A stretch of 64,000 nt of DNA from Heterohyrax brucei (taxonomy: Eukaryota > Chordata > Mammalia > Hyracoidea > Procaviidae), in the NCBI GenBank assembly GCA_028571685.1, contig CM053140.1, positions 153,931,701-153,995,700 of the forward strand, in the 5' to 3' direction. The position numbers were made by a program, and so were the translations under genes. The stretch's first letter is position 1, and the number at the start of each line of letters is the position of its first letter. The notes below the pieces were generated by a model. The model did not search any database. It was given only the letters and a program-made list of their open reading frames with translations, and was not told the DNA's origin. Positions 44,508 through 57,106 of the stretch are shown piece by piece.

Positions 44508-45216
44508 ACCACCGTATGAATAATGGGATTTAGAAAGATCCAGAGTAGAGGCAAGAAAATAAAGAAAGGTACATAAGTGGTCTAGCCAATGACAGTAACT
44601 CGGTAATGTAACAGTGATGAGGAAGAATAAGATTAGAACTACATTTGCAAGGTGAATCATCTAGCTTGTCTCATGGATGAATTATACATACGATGAGCAT
44701 GAAGTGTGAATCTGAGGATTTTGCCTTGGTGCAAATGGTAGTGCTGGGAGGAAAAGTGGATTCAGACATGAATTACTAGTTCTTCTTGAAGCTCTTTTTT
44801 GCTGTCAAAGTGGAGATATTAAGAATATTTGGAAAATAATGTAAAGTTGTGAAACTGTTTTACAGAATAAGAATTCAAAGAATTACAGCTGTTATTTGTG
44901 TTAAGACTTATGCCTTACTACCTGACATAAAATTGACAAGCCAGCCACAAAGAAGGTGAATATGTACATTGAAGATCAAGGGTAGCAATACTGGCTGGGG
45001 ACAGTAGGGCCACAGTACTGAGAGCTGAAATAATTCTGGACAAAAGCCTTTCTGCAAGTAGCAGCATTTGGCCTTCACAGGATTAGCATTTATTAAGAGG
45101 GCTGAGTGGATGGAATTTGAAAATTCAGAGATTCCCCAGTCCATATTTATAGGTCTTCTCACTAGAGGTACAATTTAAATTAGTGAGCACTGCCTTTATT
45201 TATTGATTTTATTTTG

Positions 45217-45362
45217 AGGCCTGGTGGCTACGTGGTTAAGAGCTATGGCTGCTAAGGTTAGCAGTTCAAATCCACCAACCGCTCCTTGGAAACCATGTGG
45301 TGCAAGTACACTCTGTCCTCTAGAGTCACTCTGAATTGAAACTGACTTGATGGCAACACATT
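45217..45362 (+). mobile_element. AfroSINE
   Basis: Plus strand (GGCCTGGTGGCTACGTGGTT head; AGTTCAAATCCACCAACCG; tail GAAACTGACTTGATGGCAAC). Confidence 0.87.
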
Positions 45363-46104
45363 TCTTTATTTGTCTTTATTTTTAAGTAACTACTCATAGC
45401 AATAATACACATCTTGATGAAAGTTTCTACAGACCATATGCTACTTGTTTGTCTTGTTTTTCCGCTGTGTAATCAAATCGATTTCTACATTTAGACTTAA
45501 ACAACATATTTTTCTAATTTATTTGGAATCCTTCTAATCTTGTGTGTGGTGCTTTGAAATTTGAACATTGGGTCAAAAACCATTGCAGAAGATCTCAATT
45601 AGCCTTTTAAATTATCTTTATCAGGAGAGGCAAAAAGACTTTTAACATAAGTGGGAGAATAGGTATTAACATCTAATGAAAATTTATATTAGGATACATT
45701 TCTAATACAGAAAAAGTTCTAGAAAATAGAGTAATAAACACCTACCTTCCGGCTTCATAGTTATTAAAATGTTTCCAGAATTGCTCCAGAATTGTTTAAG
45801 AGATAAGTTTCTTATATTCCATAGCCAACAGCATTTTCTTTTTTCTTTCTAAAGAGAAGAACTGTATTGATTTAGGTGTTTATTTTTCCTATATGTTGTT
45901 TTGCATTTTATTACACAGATGGGTACTCAATCACAATATTTGTTAACATTTAAAAGTTTTTAACTTTATCAAGAGTCAAGTTAATCATTTCACTAAAATT
46001 TACAGTTGAATTATTTATAAGAGAGCCCTGTTGATATATGTAGCTTTTGACCATTTATTCATACTTGAAAACATGCTATAAGGTATTATTTCATTCTTGA
46101 TTTA
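45363..46104. other. Unassigned sequence
   Basis: AT-rich; no gene or repeat recognised. Confidence 0.35.
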
Positions 46105-46109
46105 CAGAT

Positions 46110-46558
46110 TGTCATGGATTGAATTGTGTCCCCCCAAAAATGTATATGTTGATTTGACTTGATTTGGAGTTCCAATGTGGTGCCCTTCCTCCCATGTATT
46201 GTGAATCCTGCCTCTGTGATATTGATGATGGAGAATGGTTTGCAGTTGTGTTAGTGAGCTAGGACTCAAGCTTGCAGAATATAAGGGAGAGAAGAGAGCT
46301 GAGGAAGCTGGGAACCTCATACCACCGGAAGAGAAGCATCGAGAGCAGAGCATGTCCTTTGGACCCGAGGTTCCTGTTCAGAGATGCTCTCACTGGATGT
46401 GGACTTAGCCTACTGGATTGTGATGATTTCTCATATCGAATTGACATGTAACTTATGAATGGATTTGTAGCTTACCGGACTGTGACAATAAAAGCTTCTC
46501 TACATGAAACCTTGCACTCGGCGGTATTTTGTTAGAGCAGTACCCTGTGACTGAGACA
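46110..46558 (+). mobile_element. Solo LTR, ERVL/MaLR type, 5-bp target duplication
   Basis: Starts TGTCATGGATTGAATTGTG and ends CTGAGACA, with CAGAT on both sides (46105-46109 and 46559-46563). A polyadenylation-like AATAAA lies near 46486, as expected in an LTR. About 449 bp, with no internal region. The perfect target repeat and intact ends suggest moderate age. The open frames in it are not host genes. Confidence 0.88.
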
Positions 46559-46563
46559 CAGAT

Positions 46564-48322
46564 GTTTAAGTAATTGTAATTTTTCCATATACAAAATCGA
46601 GTTGCAAAGAGCTTTTTAATACAGAGTCTCATTGTGTAGAAATTCAGTATTTTCTCTCAGTCAGAAAGCACCACCAGGGCGACACAATGGAATTGCAGGT
46701 GTACCAGTATACCGATGCCTGCAGACCTCTAGGCAGCTAGTGGCAAAAGGAAGTCCAGGCTTATTGCTACCTAAAAGAGCCCAGTTCATTCACTCCAGTA
46801 AGTTTTCAAATGTTACGATATTCTACATTTTTTCAACATGAGACAATATGTGGGAAACATCCATTTAGTATACATAGCTAGAAGAATTTCTAGTAATCAA
46901 CAAAAGGAGAATCATCACTGCAAACCTGACTACCCGCCTCTGAAAGTCCTTCTAATAAGTTGGCCTTTAATTGATACCTGGGAGTTTAAATTTCAGTTTC
47001 CCAACATTCTCAAGGCTGACAGGAGTGGCTTGCTGTACCCAAACTGTATAAACAACAGAGTTTTTGGTAAATGCTGATTTCTTTCTGGAATTCTGGAATC
47101 TTGATACATGCCAGGCAGAAAGTGCTTACACAACAAATGCTCTGTTAAAACCTTGGACACTGAGTCTCTAATAAGCATCCCCAATAGATAATGTCACGTG
47201 GCTCAAAATGTTTTATAGTAAAATCTCAAGCCTGCCTAAAGTTTTCTTTTTTCTAAAACTGGAAAGTAGTGATTATGTTCAAAATTTATTTTTGTATTTA
47301 CCTTATGTTCCTAAAATTATTTCTTCATCTGTTTCAAATTATTGCTGATTACTTAATTAACAGGCTGTACTCGGAATAGAGTTATTAATAAATCTACCTG
47401 TTTTGGAATTCACTGTTTCTTTTCATTCCAAGAAATCATGTTTTGGCAACAGTTAGAATTTAATAAAAAAAAAAAAAAAAAGAAAAGTGAGAAAAAAAAA
47501 AGCTCTAACCAAAATAGTTTTCCTTATTTACTTCATTATTCAAGGTAATGTATTGTCATCATCTGAGATGATACTTGATGTCTTTGATAGCTTCTTTGAT
47601 TCGTTAACAGCACCTGGACACATTTAGCAAGTAAGAGCCCATGATAAGTCTCATTTTCCCTAGCAAGTTGTAAATTCTTAGAAGATAAGGGGACGTGATA
47701 TAACGAGCTAAGATAAGGTGTGTTATTGATGTCTGGTATAGCGATAGGTGCCCAGTAGCTACAGAAAACACTGCTAAATATATCATGGAGGAATTACTTT
47801 TGATGACAGAATAGAAAGTATGTTTTTATTTTTTTCAAAGGTCACTAATCTGTAAATAAAGGCAAAAAAGTTTTTGTCAGGACTTTTTTTCCTAAGCTTT
47901 TGGAAAAAAATCCCTTGCAAACACTTCAGTTGGGATCACTGGAAACTGGGAAATTCAGAACGTAGCTATGGCTTCTAAACATGTAAAAACAACAATGCCT
48001 CACTCTTAGCAGTGATTTTTCAAAGTGCTCTGACTCTATTTGATTTTGAGGCCTTGCTCAGTGTGGTCCATCCCTCTTTTATTTACTGCACAGCATCCTT
48101 TTAAGATGCCCTGCAGCAATTGTTAATGTAACTGCTATTGAAATAATCATCTTGCCCAGGGACACAGCACATGTTGCCTGCATTAGAACTCACTTAAAAG
48201 TCAAGTCTTGGGAAATGAAAGCTAGTACAAACCTCAGGGACCTGACACTTGGATATCAATTCATGCTATTAGAAAAAGTGCTTCAAGCAGAGTCAAAAAC
48301 TTCCAGATAGTCCCACAGAAGA
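46564..48322. other. Gene-free unassigned sequence
   Basis: Mostly anonymous, with an A-rich run at 47463-47502. About 48090-48215 weakly resembles an inverted MIR (TTGCCCAGGGACACAGCAC). No exon recognised; short frames at 46632-47184 have no family features. Confidence 0.4.
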
Positions 48323-48335
48323 CAATATTACCTAG

Positions 48336-49224
48336 AAGGAAAGGACAGCACACAATACAGGAAGTCAGCACAACTGGACTAAAGCAAAAGATAAGAAGTT
48401 TCCTAAGTACTACCAAATATTTTGAGGGACTGACTAGCAGTGAAGGCTTTGGGGACCATGGTTACAGAAGATGCCTAGGGCAAAGATGTCTATAGCAAAG
48501 TTTATTAAGAAAATGCTCTGCATCCTACTTTGGTGAGTAGTGTATGAAGTCTTTCTTAAAAGTAAGTAAGTGGCCATGTAAATTGCATCAATTGGTGTCA
48601 ACCTATCTGGAACAAAGAAGAACAAAGAACACCAGAGATACAAGGAAACAATGAGCCCAAGAGATAGAAAGGGCCACATAACCCAGAGGACACATCAGCA
48701 TGAAATGGAAGAAGATGTTGCCCAGTTATCACCAAGGACTACCCCAACAGGGAACACAAAGGAGAGTCCCCGATGGAGCAGGAGAAAAGTGTGGTGCAGA
48801 ACTGAAATCCTGGTAAACAACGCAGACTTTATGGTCTTACTGGGACTGGAGGGACCCCAGAAGTCATGGCTACTGACCTCCGTTAGCCTAGAACTGATGT
48901 CATTCCAAAAGCCAACTCTTCAGACAAGGATTAGACTAGACTGTAAGACAAAATGATACTGGTGAAGCGTAAGCTTCTTGGCCTAGGTAGATACAAGACG
49001 ATAAATGAATAGGTCTTCCCTGGAGGCAAGATTAGAGGTGAAAAGGACAGAAGCTGGCCAAATGTACATGAGAAATACAGGGTAGAGACAAGGTGTGTAT
49101 TGTCACATTGCAGACAGAGCAACTGGGATCATGTAACAATGTGTATAAATTTTTGTATGAGAAACCGTATTGAATTTTAGTTGTAGTTAAAGTTCAACTT
49201 AAAAAGCTTAAAAAAAGGAAAAGA
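48336..49224 (+). mobile_element. 5'-truncated L1 3' UTR with target duplication
   Basis: Matches the 3' UTR at 5.8-6.77 kb. Flanked by CAATATTACCTAG (48323-48335) and AAATATTACCTAG (49225-49237). Confidence 0.9.
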
Positions 49225-49624
49225 AAATATTACCTAGGGCAATTAATAAATAAGTAGAACTTCTGTTGCAATAGTTGACTGCATATAGGTGAAAAGGGAC
49301 TGAAAATTCTGATGCATATTTTGAAAATAAGGTGAAATCTAGAATAAAAATAGATTTGCTTTAGTGGTGTCAGGGGTGAATTCAACTCTTAGAAATATCA
49401 TTGAAACCATCAATTTACTGAGTATCAATGAATCCTATATTTTCAGACACAAAAAGCTATAGAGAATATCTAGTTTGGAAGTTTTTGAATTTATTTAGCA
49501 TGTGGTCTTTTTTTCTCTTTAATGAAAGACAAATTTATTTTTAGTTTTTACTGATATAGAAAAATTCACAAGAATAGAAAAAGAGCCCAATGCCATTAAT
49601 TTAATTACAACTCATTTGTTTATA

Positions 49625-49773
49625 ACCACGCACCGCCATAAAGTCAGTTTCAACTCACAGCAAACCTGTATGTCAGAGTAGAAGAGCCACCACAGTTTCC
49701 GAGGACTACCTGGAGGATTTGAACTGCCAAGGTTAGCAGACATAGCACCTAATCACTACACCTCTAGGGTTTC
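49625..49773 (-). mobile_element. AfroSINE
   Basis: Minus strand; short repeat TGTTTAT on both sides (49617-49623 and 49774-49780). Confidence 0.8.
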
Positions 49774-49979
49774 TGTTTATGGTGTCATTAAATTAATATA
49801 CATATGTTCAAAATACTTGAACTATTCAATATACAGTCAATAGTTTAGGGCACAGCCGTACCGAATAAACATCTTTCACCTCCTCTTACCGTTGCAGAGT
49901 TCCTGGTCAGTAAGCTGGGACCTCTGATCTAGAAGAAGAAAAATAGGAAATCACTGATTAACTTATAAACATGACTCCA

Positions 49980-50095
49980 AGGCACGCAACAACAGATGCT
50001 CTTAGTGGCAAAGCCAGGACTCAAAATAAGGTCTCCTATTCAGAGGACTGTGCTTCCAAGTAGCACCCTGCTACTGCTTCTCTGTTACTAATGTT
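49980..50095 (-). mobile_element. MIR SINE
   Basis: AGTGGCAAAGCCAGGACTC and GAGGACTGTGCTTCCAAG follow inverted MIR order. Confidence 0.55.
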
Positions 50096-50407
50096 CACTT
50101 TTGTGTGATCAGGAAGGCACAGATAAACATTATAACAAATGACCTTTTAAAATAAGAAAAATGCTACTACTAAAATAAGAGCCAACTTAATCAGATCTTA
50201 CACTTTCTAGGGTAGGTTAGAAAGTCCTTCCTAAAATGGTGAGAAATGGCTGCATAAAGGGCAAAGGTAGAAAAGAAGAAAATGCCTCTGGGTCTCTCCA
50301 GTTATACTATTTTGATCACATCTGCTCTGGCTCAGTCATTTCCATTGACACTGGTCCTGAGTACAGTAGCTTAGAAGGAAGGGCAATGAAAAGACTCTCT
50401 GTCAATA

Positions 50408-50765
50408 GTAAGATCCCTGGGTGGTGCACATAGTTTGCACTTACGGTGCAGTAGTTAAGTTCTTTGCTACTACGCCAAAGTTTGGCAGTTAGAATCAACC
50501 AGTCACTCCGTGGAAACCCTACGGAATAGTTCCTCTCTGTTGTATAGGGTTTTTAAGAGTCCGAATTGACTCCATGGCAAAAGCTTTGGCTTTCTTGCAC
50601 TAACAGAAAGATTAGCAACTCAAATCCACCCAGCCAGCACTGCAAAAGAAAGATCTGGCAATCTGCTTCTGTAAGAAGACTGCAATTGGAAACTCTACAA
50701 TGTGCAGTTCCATTCTTTAACACTTGGGGTCTCTGTGAGTTGCAATCAACGCAAGAACAATTCAA
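50408..50765 (+). mobile_element. Two AfroSINEs, one nested in the other
   Basis: The outer copy starts CCCTGGGTGGTGCACATAG (50408-50437) and resumes near 50592 with AACAGAAAGATTAGCAACTC. The inner copy (about 50438-50592) has its own head and tail. The junctions share TTTGCACTTA and TCTTGCACTA, a probable target duplication. Confidence 0.72.
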
Positions 50766-50854
50766 ATATCTGTAAATAGTAGCACAGACAAGCCAGTATG
50801 ATGGTGAGAGGAGAGAAACTGAAACAGAGAAGGAGAAGTAAAGAAATCTGTCTT

Positions 50855-51663
50855 AGAGAGACCCACAAGAGTGGGTGCCTACATCGACTTGGGACCGGAG
50901 GAACCGGATGGTGCCCGGCCACCACCAGCGATAGCTGCGATGGAGCTCACAGAGAGAAGTCTCACTGGCAACACAACGATAAAAAGGGGTGCATCATGAG
51001 ATCTCCACTAAAACACCTCAATTGATGGTCCAGAGGTTTTGGGGTTCCTCTGAGAGCATGGCCCCCGGCCCTGATGCTGCCCTTTCCCATAAATTATAAC
51101 AAAGGTCCACTCTTTGGACAGGAATGGATTGGACTTGGCGATGCAGAGTGACCATATATTGGATGCACTTTATGGTTCTATACATCTATAGGATATCATC
51201 CTGCTGACTAAGTTGAGTCTCACTGGGAACACAAGAATAAAAGGGGTGTACCCTGAGATCTCCAACAAAAGACTGCAATAGACGGTCGAGCAGCTTCGGA
51301 GTTCCCCTGGGAGCCTGGCCCCTGACCCTGAGGCTGCCCTTGCCCATAAAACATAACGAAGGTCCGCTCCTTGGACACAATCGGATTGGTCTTGGTGATG
51401 CAGAGTGACCATATATTGGATGCACTTTATGGTTCTATGCATTTATATGATATCATCTTGCTGACCTCTGGCTGGAGTAAGGGGAGTGGGTGAAGAGGAG
51501 AGGAAAGGAGACTGTTGAGAGGATGTGACATGTATGGAGCAGAGAGGAATAGTGTGCTGTCACTGGGCAGGGAGAGCAGTGGAAGCTGCATATAGGTGGG
51601 CACGTAAATTTATACGGGAATGTACATTTTCACTCAGTTATGTTAAATAAAAATTAAAAAAAA
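50855..51663 (+). mobile_element. 5'-truncated L1 3' UTR with internal tandem duplication
   Basis: L1 3' UTR flanked by AAGAAATCTGTCTT (about 50841-50854 and 51664-51677). Unlike the copies at 6.9 and 54.6 kb, it contains a block repeated head to tail (about 50955-51212 and 51213-51469). Confidence 0.9.
50955..51469 (+). repeat. 257-258-bp tandem duplication in L1 3' UTR
   Basis: GTCTCACTGG occurs at 50959 and 51217, and GATATCATC at 51192 and 51449, a constant offset of 257-258. The units have diverged by several percent by eye. Confidence 0.88.
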
Positions 51664-51689
51664 AAGAAATCTGTCTTTTAGGGGAGGTC

Positions 51690-51847
51690 TAGTGTTTTGT
51701 TGGTGCAGTAATTAACGGCTTGGCTGCTAATCAATAAACTGGCAGCACGAATGCACCAGCTGCTCCTTGGAAACCTTAACGGGCATTTCTTCTGTGTCCT
51801 ATAGGGGTCTCCAGGAGTTGGAACCGACTCCACTGCAATTGGTTGTT
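51690..51847 (+). mobile_element. AfroSINE
   Basis: Plus strand; GGTGCAGTAATTAACGGC head, GCTGCTCCTTGGAAACC body, TTGGAACCGACTCCACTGC tail. Confidence 0.85.
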
Positions 51848-51902
51848 TGTTACTTTTTTTTTTTTTTGGCATTTTAGATGAGGAGAGAAAGCGAGAAAGA
51901 CA

Positions 51903-51903
<1 letters not shown>

Positions 51904-51936
<33 letters not shown>
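51904..51936. repeat. (TG)n microsatellite
   Basis: About 16 uninterrupted TG units, then TATG and GGTG variants. Confidence 0.92.
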
Positions 51937-51941
<5 letters not shown>

Positions 51942-51949
51942 GGTGTGCA

Positions 51950-54044
51950 CGTGGTGAAAACAAGAGAAAAAGCAATATTAAGGGGTTCATTAAGGACAAC
52001 AGATATTGAAGATCGGTTAGAGCAGAGCAAGGCAAGTGGTGAGAGATAAGATAGCCAACTACGTCTGCCCATGGACCTTAGCCATTAATCTAGGTACCAC
52101 CCCAGGCTCTCATACGCCTAATGGAGGAATATTTTATTCTAAATTCAATTATAAAGCTCTTGAATTCCTAAAACTTAGGTGAATTTTTTTGTGGTATATC
52201 TTCAAAGAAAGCATGAAACTACGTGAAAGAAGAAATGTGACATATGATTATGAAGACCAAAATCAACTTGATAGCAATGGAGATTTTTCTGATTAATAGA
52301 GATTTGAAAAAAATTGATTACTCACAACCTTTAATTTCACTGTAATAAAGCAGAACATTTTCCTTAAAGGCATTAAATGAACTTCATAAAAAACAAAATT
52401 TCTCAAAAAAGTTTCAGTTAAAACTGAAAATACAAAGTGAAAGGAAGAAACAAAGGAAGCTTTTCTCTGATTAACTCTAGGGATCATACATTTTGCCAGC
52501 TAGTGACAAATTAAATAACAGCTGGTCACATCAATGCTTCCCTCTGAGTTCCCTTTACCCACCAAGAACTGATTTGCCTATTAGGTCAGGCAATAGTTTG
52601 CAGAAATGTCACTGACTAAGGGTCTCTGTGCAATGCTATTACCGTCATGTCCTGTACAGCCAGTGGTAAGTTTTTGAAGTGAAGTTTGCAATTTTATACT
52701 GAGAGTTTCTATTCTGAACTCAGTTAGGAAAACCATCAGGCTAGAAAGCAGGTGATACACCATTTATTCAGCTTTTTCACTAAGGACAGAGGAATTGATT
52801 TATGGAAAGAGATTAAAGCAAACCATGATAGGTGTGGCTCAGCTAAATCAAAATTATAACTGATAGCGAGCCATTAATATTTAAAGGCAGAACAGCCTAG
52901 GGACAGACAGTAATTGTAGCCAGGTGGAGTAAGTGTGAAGAGGGGAAATATTTTTTTTTTTTTAAGAAAACAAAGCAGTGAAATCTAAACAGAGGAAAAG
53001 GTGTTTTTTTGTTTTTGTTTTTTACATTACCAGAATATGTACAGCTAAATATTGAAGCCTATGGTATATATTAATAATGTGATATCATTTACAAATTTTA
53101 TTGTTAAGATCTTCTTTATTCTCACCTACTTTTGTCTGCTTGGCATATTGTTTACTGGGAAAGTTCTACTAACATCTCTTTTGCTCTGACTTTTGGCTTT
53201 CACTTGAAATATTAAAAACTGGAAGGACTATTATTCTCATTATCCTGACACCCCAAACAAAATCAAGCCAACAAACAAACAAAAACAATACTCTGCAAAA
53301 TCATAACTTTTTTTGAATAATTAACGAGGATGTCACAGGACATACCTAACTTTAAAAAAAGACAAGTGTGTACAGAGAGTAAGTATGTAAATGTTTGGTT
53401 ATTCAGGGCAGATGCCACTGCGTTCTTCTAGTAAGAATGCTGCTGCAAAATTTAACAAATTGTTAAAAATCAAGTATGAGATAGAGAGAGAACATATGAC
53501 TCCTGCTGACCTGAGACAGAAGGGGAATCCAAATCCACTTACATTATCCACAACCTACCTAAATTTTTCAGAAAAAAGAAAAAAAAAAAAAAACTTCAAG
53601 AATTTTTAGAAAGCACGTCTCTTAGAGCAAGCCTGAGAGGAGAAAACAGAAGGCACCCTAGTAAAGCAAAGACACCCCACTTAGATTCTTCTCCCCTAAG
53701 AAGAAAAGTCTGAAACTTTTAGGGAAAGGATAACAAACATAGCCAATTTTAGGGAAATAAAGAAATATACTTCAGATTCAGATAAAAACCCTCTCCCTGT
53801 GGAGGAAGGGCTGGCACGCTTGCTGCCTCAGAACAATAGCTAGAGAAGGAACAAGGGCACTGAGAAACTTCGAGCCCAAAACCGAGGGACACAATAACTA
53901 CCCGAGAATGATATTTACTGAATTAGAGCAATACTTACCTGCTCACCACCAGTAAGCTACCAGGGATTGAGTTACAAATAACAACACTATACTCCTAGGA
54001 AAAAGGGCAGAACATGGGGAAGAATCCTCTGTGTGATACAATAA

Positions 54045-54075
<31 letters not shown>

Positions 54076-54154
54076 GTCCTAAAGCTGAGTCTGAGACACT
54101 GAGAAAAACCCTATTATACCAGTCATCACCCTACACTTAAGATAAATGTAGAAG
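51950..54154. other. Gene-free unassigned sequence
   Basis: Anonymous AT-rich DNA with A-runs at 52950 and 53578. 53620-54020 is somewhat GC-richer and may be part of an old L1 5' region, but I cannot support that. No gene. Confidence 0.4.
54045..54076. repeat. (AC)n microsatellite, interrupted
   Basis: CACACACA units interrupted by TATA. Confidence 0.8.
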
Positions 54155-54352
54155 AATTTGAAGTCTAAGCAGTTAAGCATTCGGCTGCTTACCAAAAAGT
54201 TGGTGATTCAAATGCATCAGCTGCTCCACAGGAAAAAATTTCGAAGTCTGATTCTGTAAAGATTTACAGCTTCAGAAATCTTGTGTGGCAGTTCTATTCT
54301 GTCCTATAAAGGAATTAGGAGTTGGAATTGACTAGATGGGGAAGGGTTTGGG
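54155..54352 (+). mobile_element. AfroSINE, long variant
   Basis: Plus strand; AGCAGTTAAGCATTCGGC head, TAAAGATTTACAGCTTCAG block, AGTTGGAATTGACTAGATGG tail. Confidence 0.82.
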
Positions 54353-54621
54353 TTTGGTCTTTGGTGTATAAGGGTTAAAATAGCAACAACTTAAAAAAAA
54401 ACAAAACTAGCTGAAGCAATTAACTTAAACCCTTGAGCGAAAGATACAGCAGAAATGTGTGGCAGGCATAGAAAACATTCACCTGGGCCACTGGTGTCCT
54501 ACACAAGCTGTTCAGCTTTCAAAAAAAAAGGAACATACAAAAAATTAATAATAATAATAATAACTGTCAAGAGACAAACAACCAACAAAGCAAGACTAAT
54601 ATAAAATAGGTATTTCTATCA

Positions 54622-55482
54622 ATTTTTTTTATTATGACTGAGTGAAAATGTACATTCCCGTATAAATTTACGTGCCCACCTATATACAGTTTCCACTGCT
54701 CTCCCTGTCCGGTGACAGCACACTATTCCTCTCTGCTCCATACATGTCTCATCCTCCCAACAGCCTCCTTTCCCCTCCTCTCCGTCCACTCCCCTTCCTC
54801 CAGCCAGAGGTCAGCAGAATGGTATTCTATAGATGTATAGAACCATAAAGTGCATCCAATATATGGTCACTCTGCATTGCCAAGTCCAATCCATTCATGT
54901 CTGAAGAGTGGACCTTTGTTATGATTGATGGGCAAGGGCAGCATTAGGGCCAGGGGCCATACTCCCAGGGGAACCCCAAAGCTGCTGGACCATCAATTGC
55001 GCTCTTTTAGTGGAGATCTCAGGGTGCACCCCTTTTTATTCTTGTGTTGCCAGTGAGACTCAACTTAGCTCCATCTCGGCTATCACTGGTGGTGGCCAGG
55101 CATGATCCTGTTTTTCCAGTCCCAAGTCTATGTAGGCACCCACTCATGTGGGTCTCCCTATCTTCTGGGTTGTCTTTACCCCATGTCATTTTGGTCCTCA
55201 GTGATCATCCGTTCCTGCTGAGTTGGGACCATTTGCTGTGCCCTCGGATGGCAGCTTGGCAGCTTTTAAGATCCCAGATGCCACTCACCAATGTAGGGTG
55301 CAGAAAGTTCGCTTAGCAAAATTCTAGTTGTGCCAATTGGCCTCAATTTCACCTAAGAGCATGCTCTCCCGCCCCTGCCCCAGCTACTCTGTCCTTGCAA
55401 TATTGGGTTAAGATGGAAGGAGTATTCAAGTTATGCTGAAGTCCACTTAATATTGTTCCTGTTTCTAATGTGTGCTAACACC
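54622..55482 (-). mobile_element. 5'-truncated L1 3' UTR with perfect target duplication
   Basis: Reverse of the L1 3' UTR, flanked by TATTTCTATCA (54611-54621 and 55483-55493). The 90-codon plus frame at 55044-55316 is antisense to it. Confidence 0.92.
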
Positions 55483-56529
55483 TATTTCTATCAGTTTTAA
55501 AACAACTGTGACTAAAATGTCAGGAAATTTAACCATACTTCTGTTTAAAAGGGGCGGGGTGATTGTGGGAGGAGAGAGGACTATGATTATCTCAATAGAT
55601 GCAAGCAAAGAAACACTTTACGAAATTCAACAACAGTTTATTATCAAATGTTTACTAATCAGGACTAGAACTCTCTTAGCCTGATTCAAAGTATCAACAA
55701 AAACCTACAGAAAACTTCATGGACTGATGGTGAAACCCTGAAATATTTTCCCCAAATCAGGAAAAAGACAAGGTGTTCCTTCTTACTACTCATACAAAAG
55801 GTAGTACTAGAAATCCTAGAAAGTTTATTAGGGCAATAAAAGTAAACAGAAAGTATACAGATTGGAAAGGAAATAAAAAGGAATCTGCAGATGCCATGAT
55901 TATTTATATATGAAATACCAAAGAATCTACAAGAAATCTCTAAGATAGTCTAGGAAGGACATAAAATACAAGGTCATTACTCCAAAGCTAATTATTAATT
56001 TTTATACTATTGATGAACAATAGGAATTAGACTTTTTAAAATGTATCAGTTTAATAACATCAAAAAATAAAATACTTGTAAATCAATCAAAATGTGAGGA
56101 TAATGTTTGGATAATTACAAAACTGATGCAAAATACCAAAAGGGCCTAAATAGAGATAGTTACCACATTCATGGACTGAAAAGCACAAGTTGTTAAGATA
56201 GAAATTCTCCTCAAATAGACCTGTACATTTAATATGATCGCAATCAAAATTGTAGCTGGACTTTTTTTAAAAAAAATAGAACTGGAAAGCTGATTATAAC
56301 ATTTATATGGCAAGGCAAAGAAGTAAGAGAAGTCAAGCAATTTTGAAAAGAAAGAATAAAGTTGGAGAACTTGCAAAACCCAATATATGACCTATTAAGA
56401 AATTAGAGTAATCATCTCCTGGGTTGTGTTGGTTAAAGAATAGACACATGGACTAAAGGAACAGAAAAGAGTCCACAGACACAAGGAACTGATTTTTCAC
56501 AAGGATGAAAAGGGAATTCAATGTAAAAG

Positions 56530-56740
56530 ACTGTTGTTGTTGTTAAGCATCATCAAGTCTGTTCCAACTCTTGGCAGCCCTGTGTGCAACAGAATAATAC
56601 ACTGTCTGGTCCTGTGCCACACCCATAATCATTACGCATGAGCCCACTGTTGCAGCCACTGTGTCAGTCCATTTGTTGAGGGTCTTCTTCTTTTTTGCCT
56701 ACCCTCCACTTTTCAAAGAATCAAAGGACAGGCCTTTTCT
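56530..56740 (-). mobile_element. RTE LINE 3' end
   Basis: TGTTGTTGTTAAGCATCATC tail, then the reversed distal region (GCAGCCACTGTGTCAG). Confidence 0.78.
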
Positions 56741-56857
56741 ATTAAATGGTGGTAAAACAATCCATGTGCCAATGATTTATATCTAAGTTTAATTTAAAAT
56801 TTATCTTTAACTAACACAATGTAAAATAAAGCTGATAGAAGAATAAACAAAAATAAG

Positions 56858-57012
56858 TAAATCCATTGCCTTCAAGTCAATCCTGACTTACAGTGACACT
56901 ATAGGACAAAGGAGGACTGCCTGTTGAATTGCCCAAGAGAGGCTGGTAGATTCAAACTGCCAGCTTGTAGGTTGGTGGCTGAGCTCTTACCCACTATGCC
57001 ATGAGGGCTTCA
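56858..57012 (-). mobile_element. AfroSINE
   Basis: Minus strand; TTCAAGTCAATCCTGACTTA tail and ACTATGCCATGAGGGCTTC head. Confidence 0.82.
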
Positions 57013-57106
57013 CTAAGAAGACTATGTGGAAGAAAATCTTCAAGATCTTGAGTTAGGCGAACAGTAACCAGACATTATATCAGGAGCACAATAAAAGAAA
57101 AACAAA

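Larger units (their letters stand above)
43445..44790 (-). mobile_element. Ancient mammalian interspersed repeat (family uncertain)
   Basis: Degenerate but ordered motifs (GCACTATTCTAGACTCTAG, AAAGGCCTGAGATAG, GAGCAAGGAGGAGAG) that I associate with a widespread old repeat, perhaps LINE2-related. It is split at 43914-44507 by a solo LTR and continues to about 44790. Strand and family are uncertain. Confidence 0.45.

Noticed and set aside
51170-51442. Overlapping 79-90-codon minus frames
   Set aside because: Antisense to an L1 3' UTR.
51672-52072. His/Thr-rich frames on the minus strand
   Set aside because: Translation of the (TG)n microsatellite.
55044-55316. 90-codon plus frame
   Set aside because: Antisense to the inverted L1 3' UTR at 54.6-55.5 kb.
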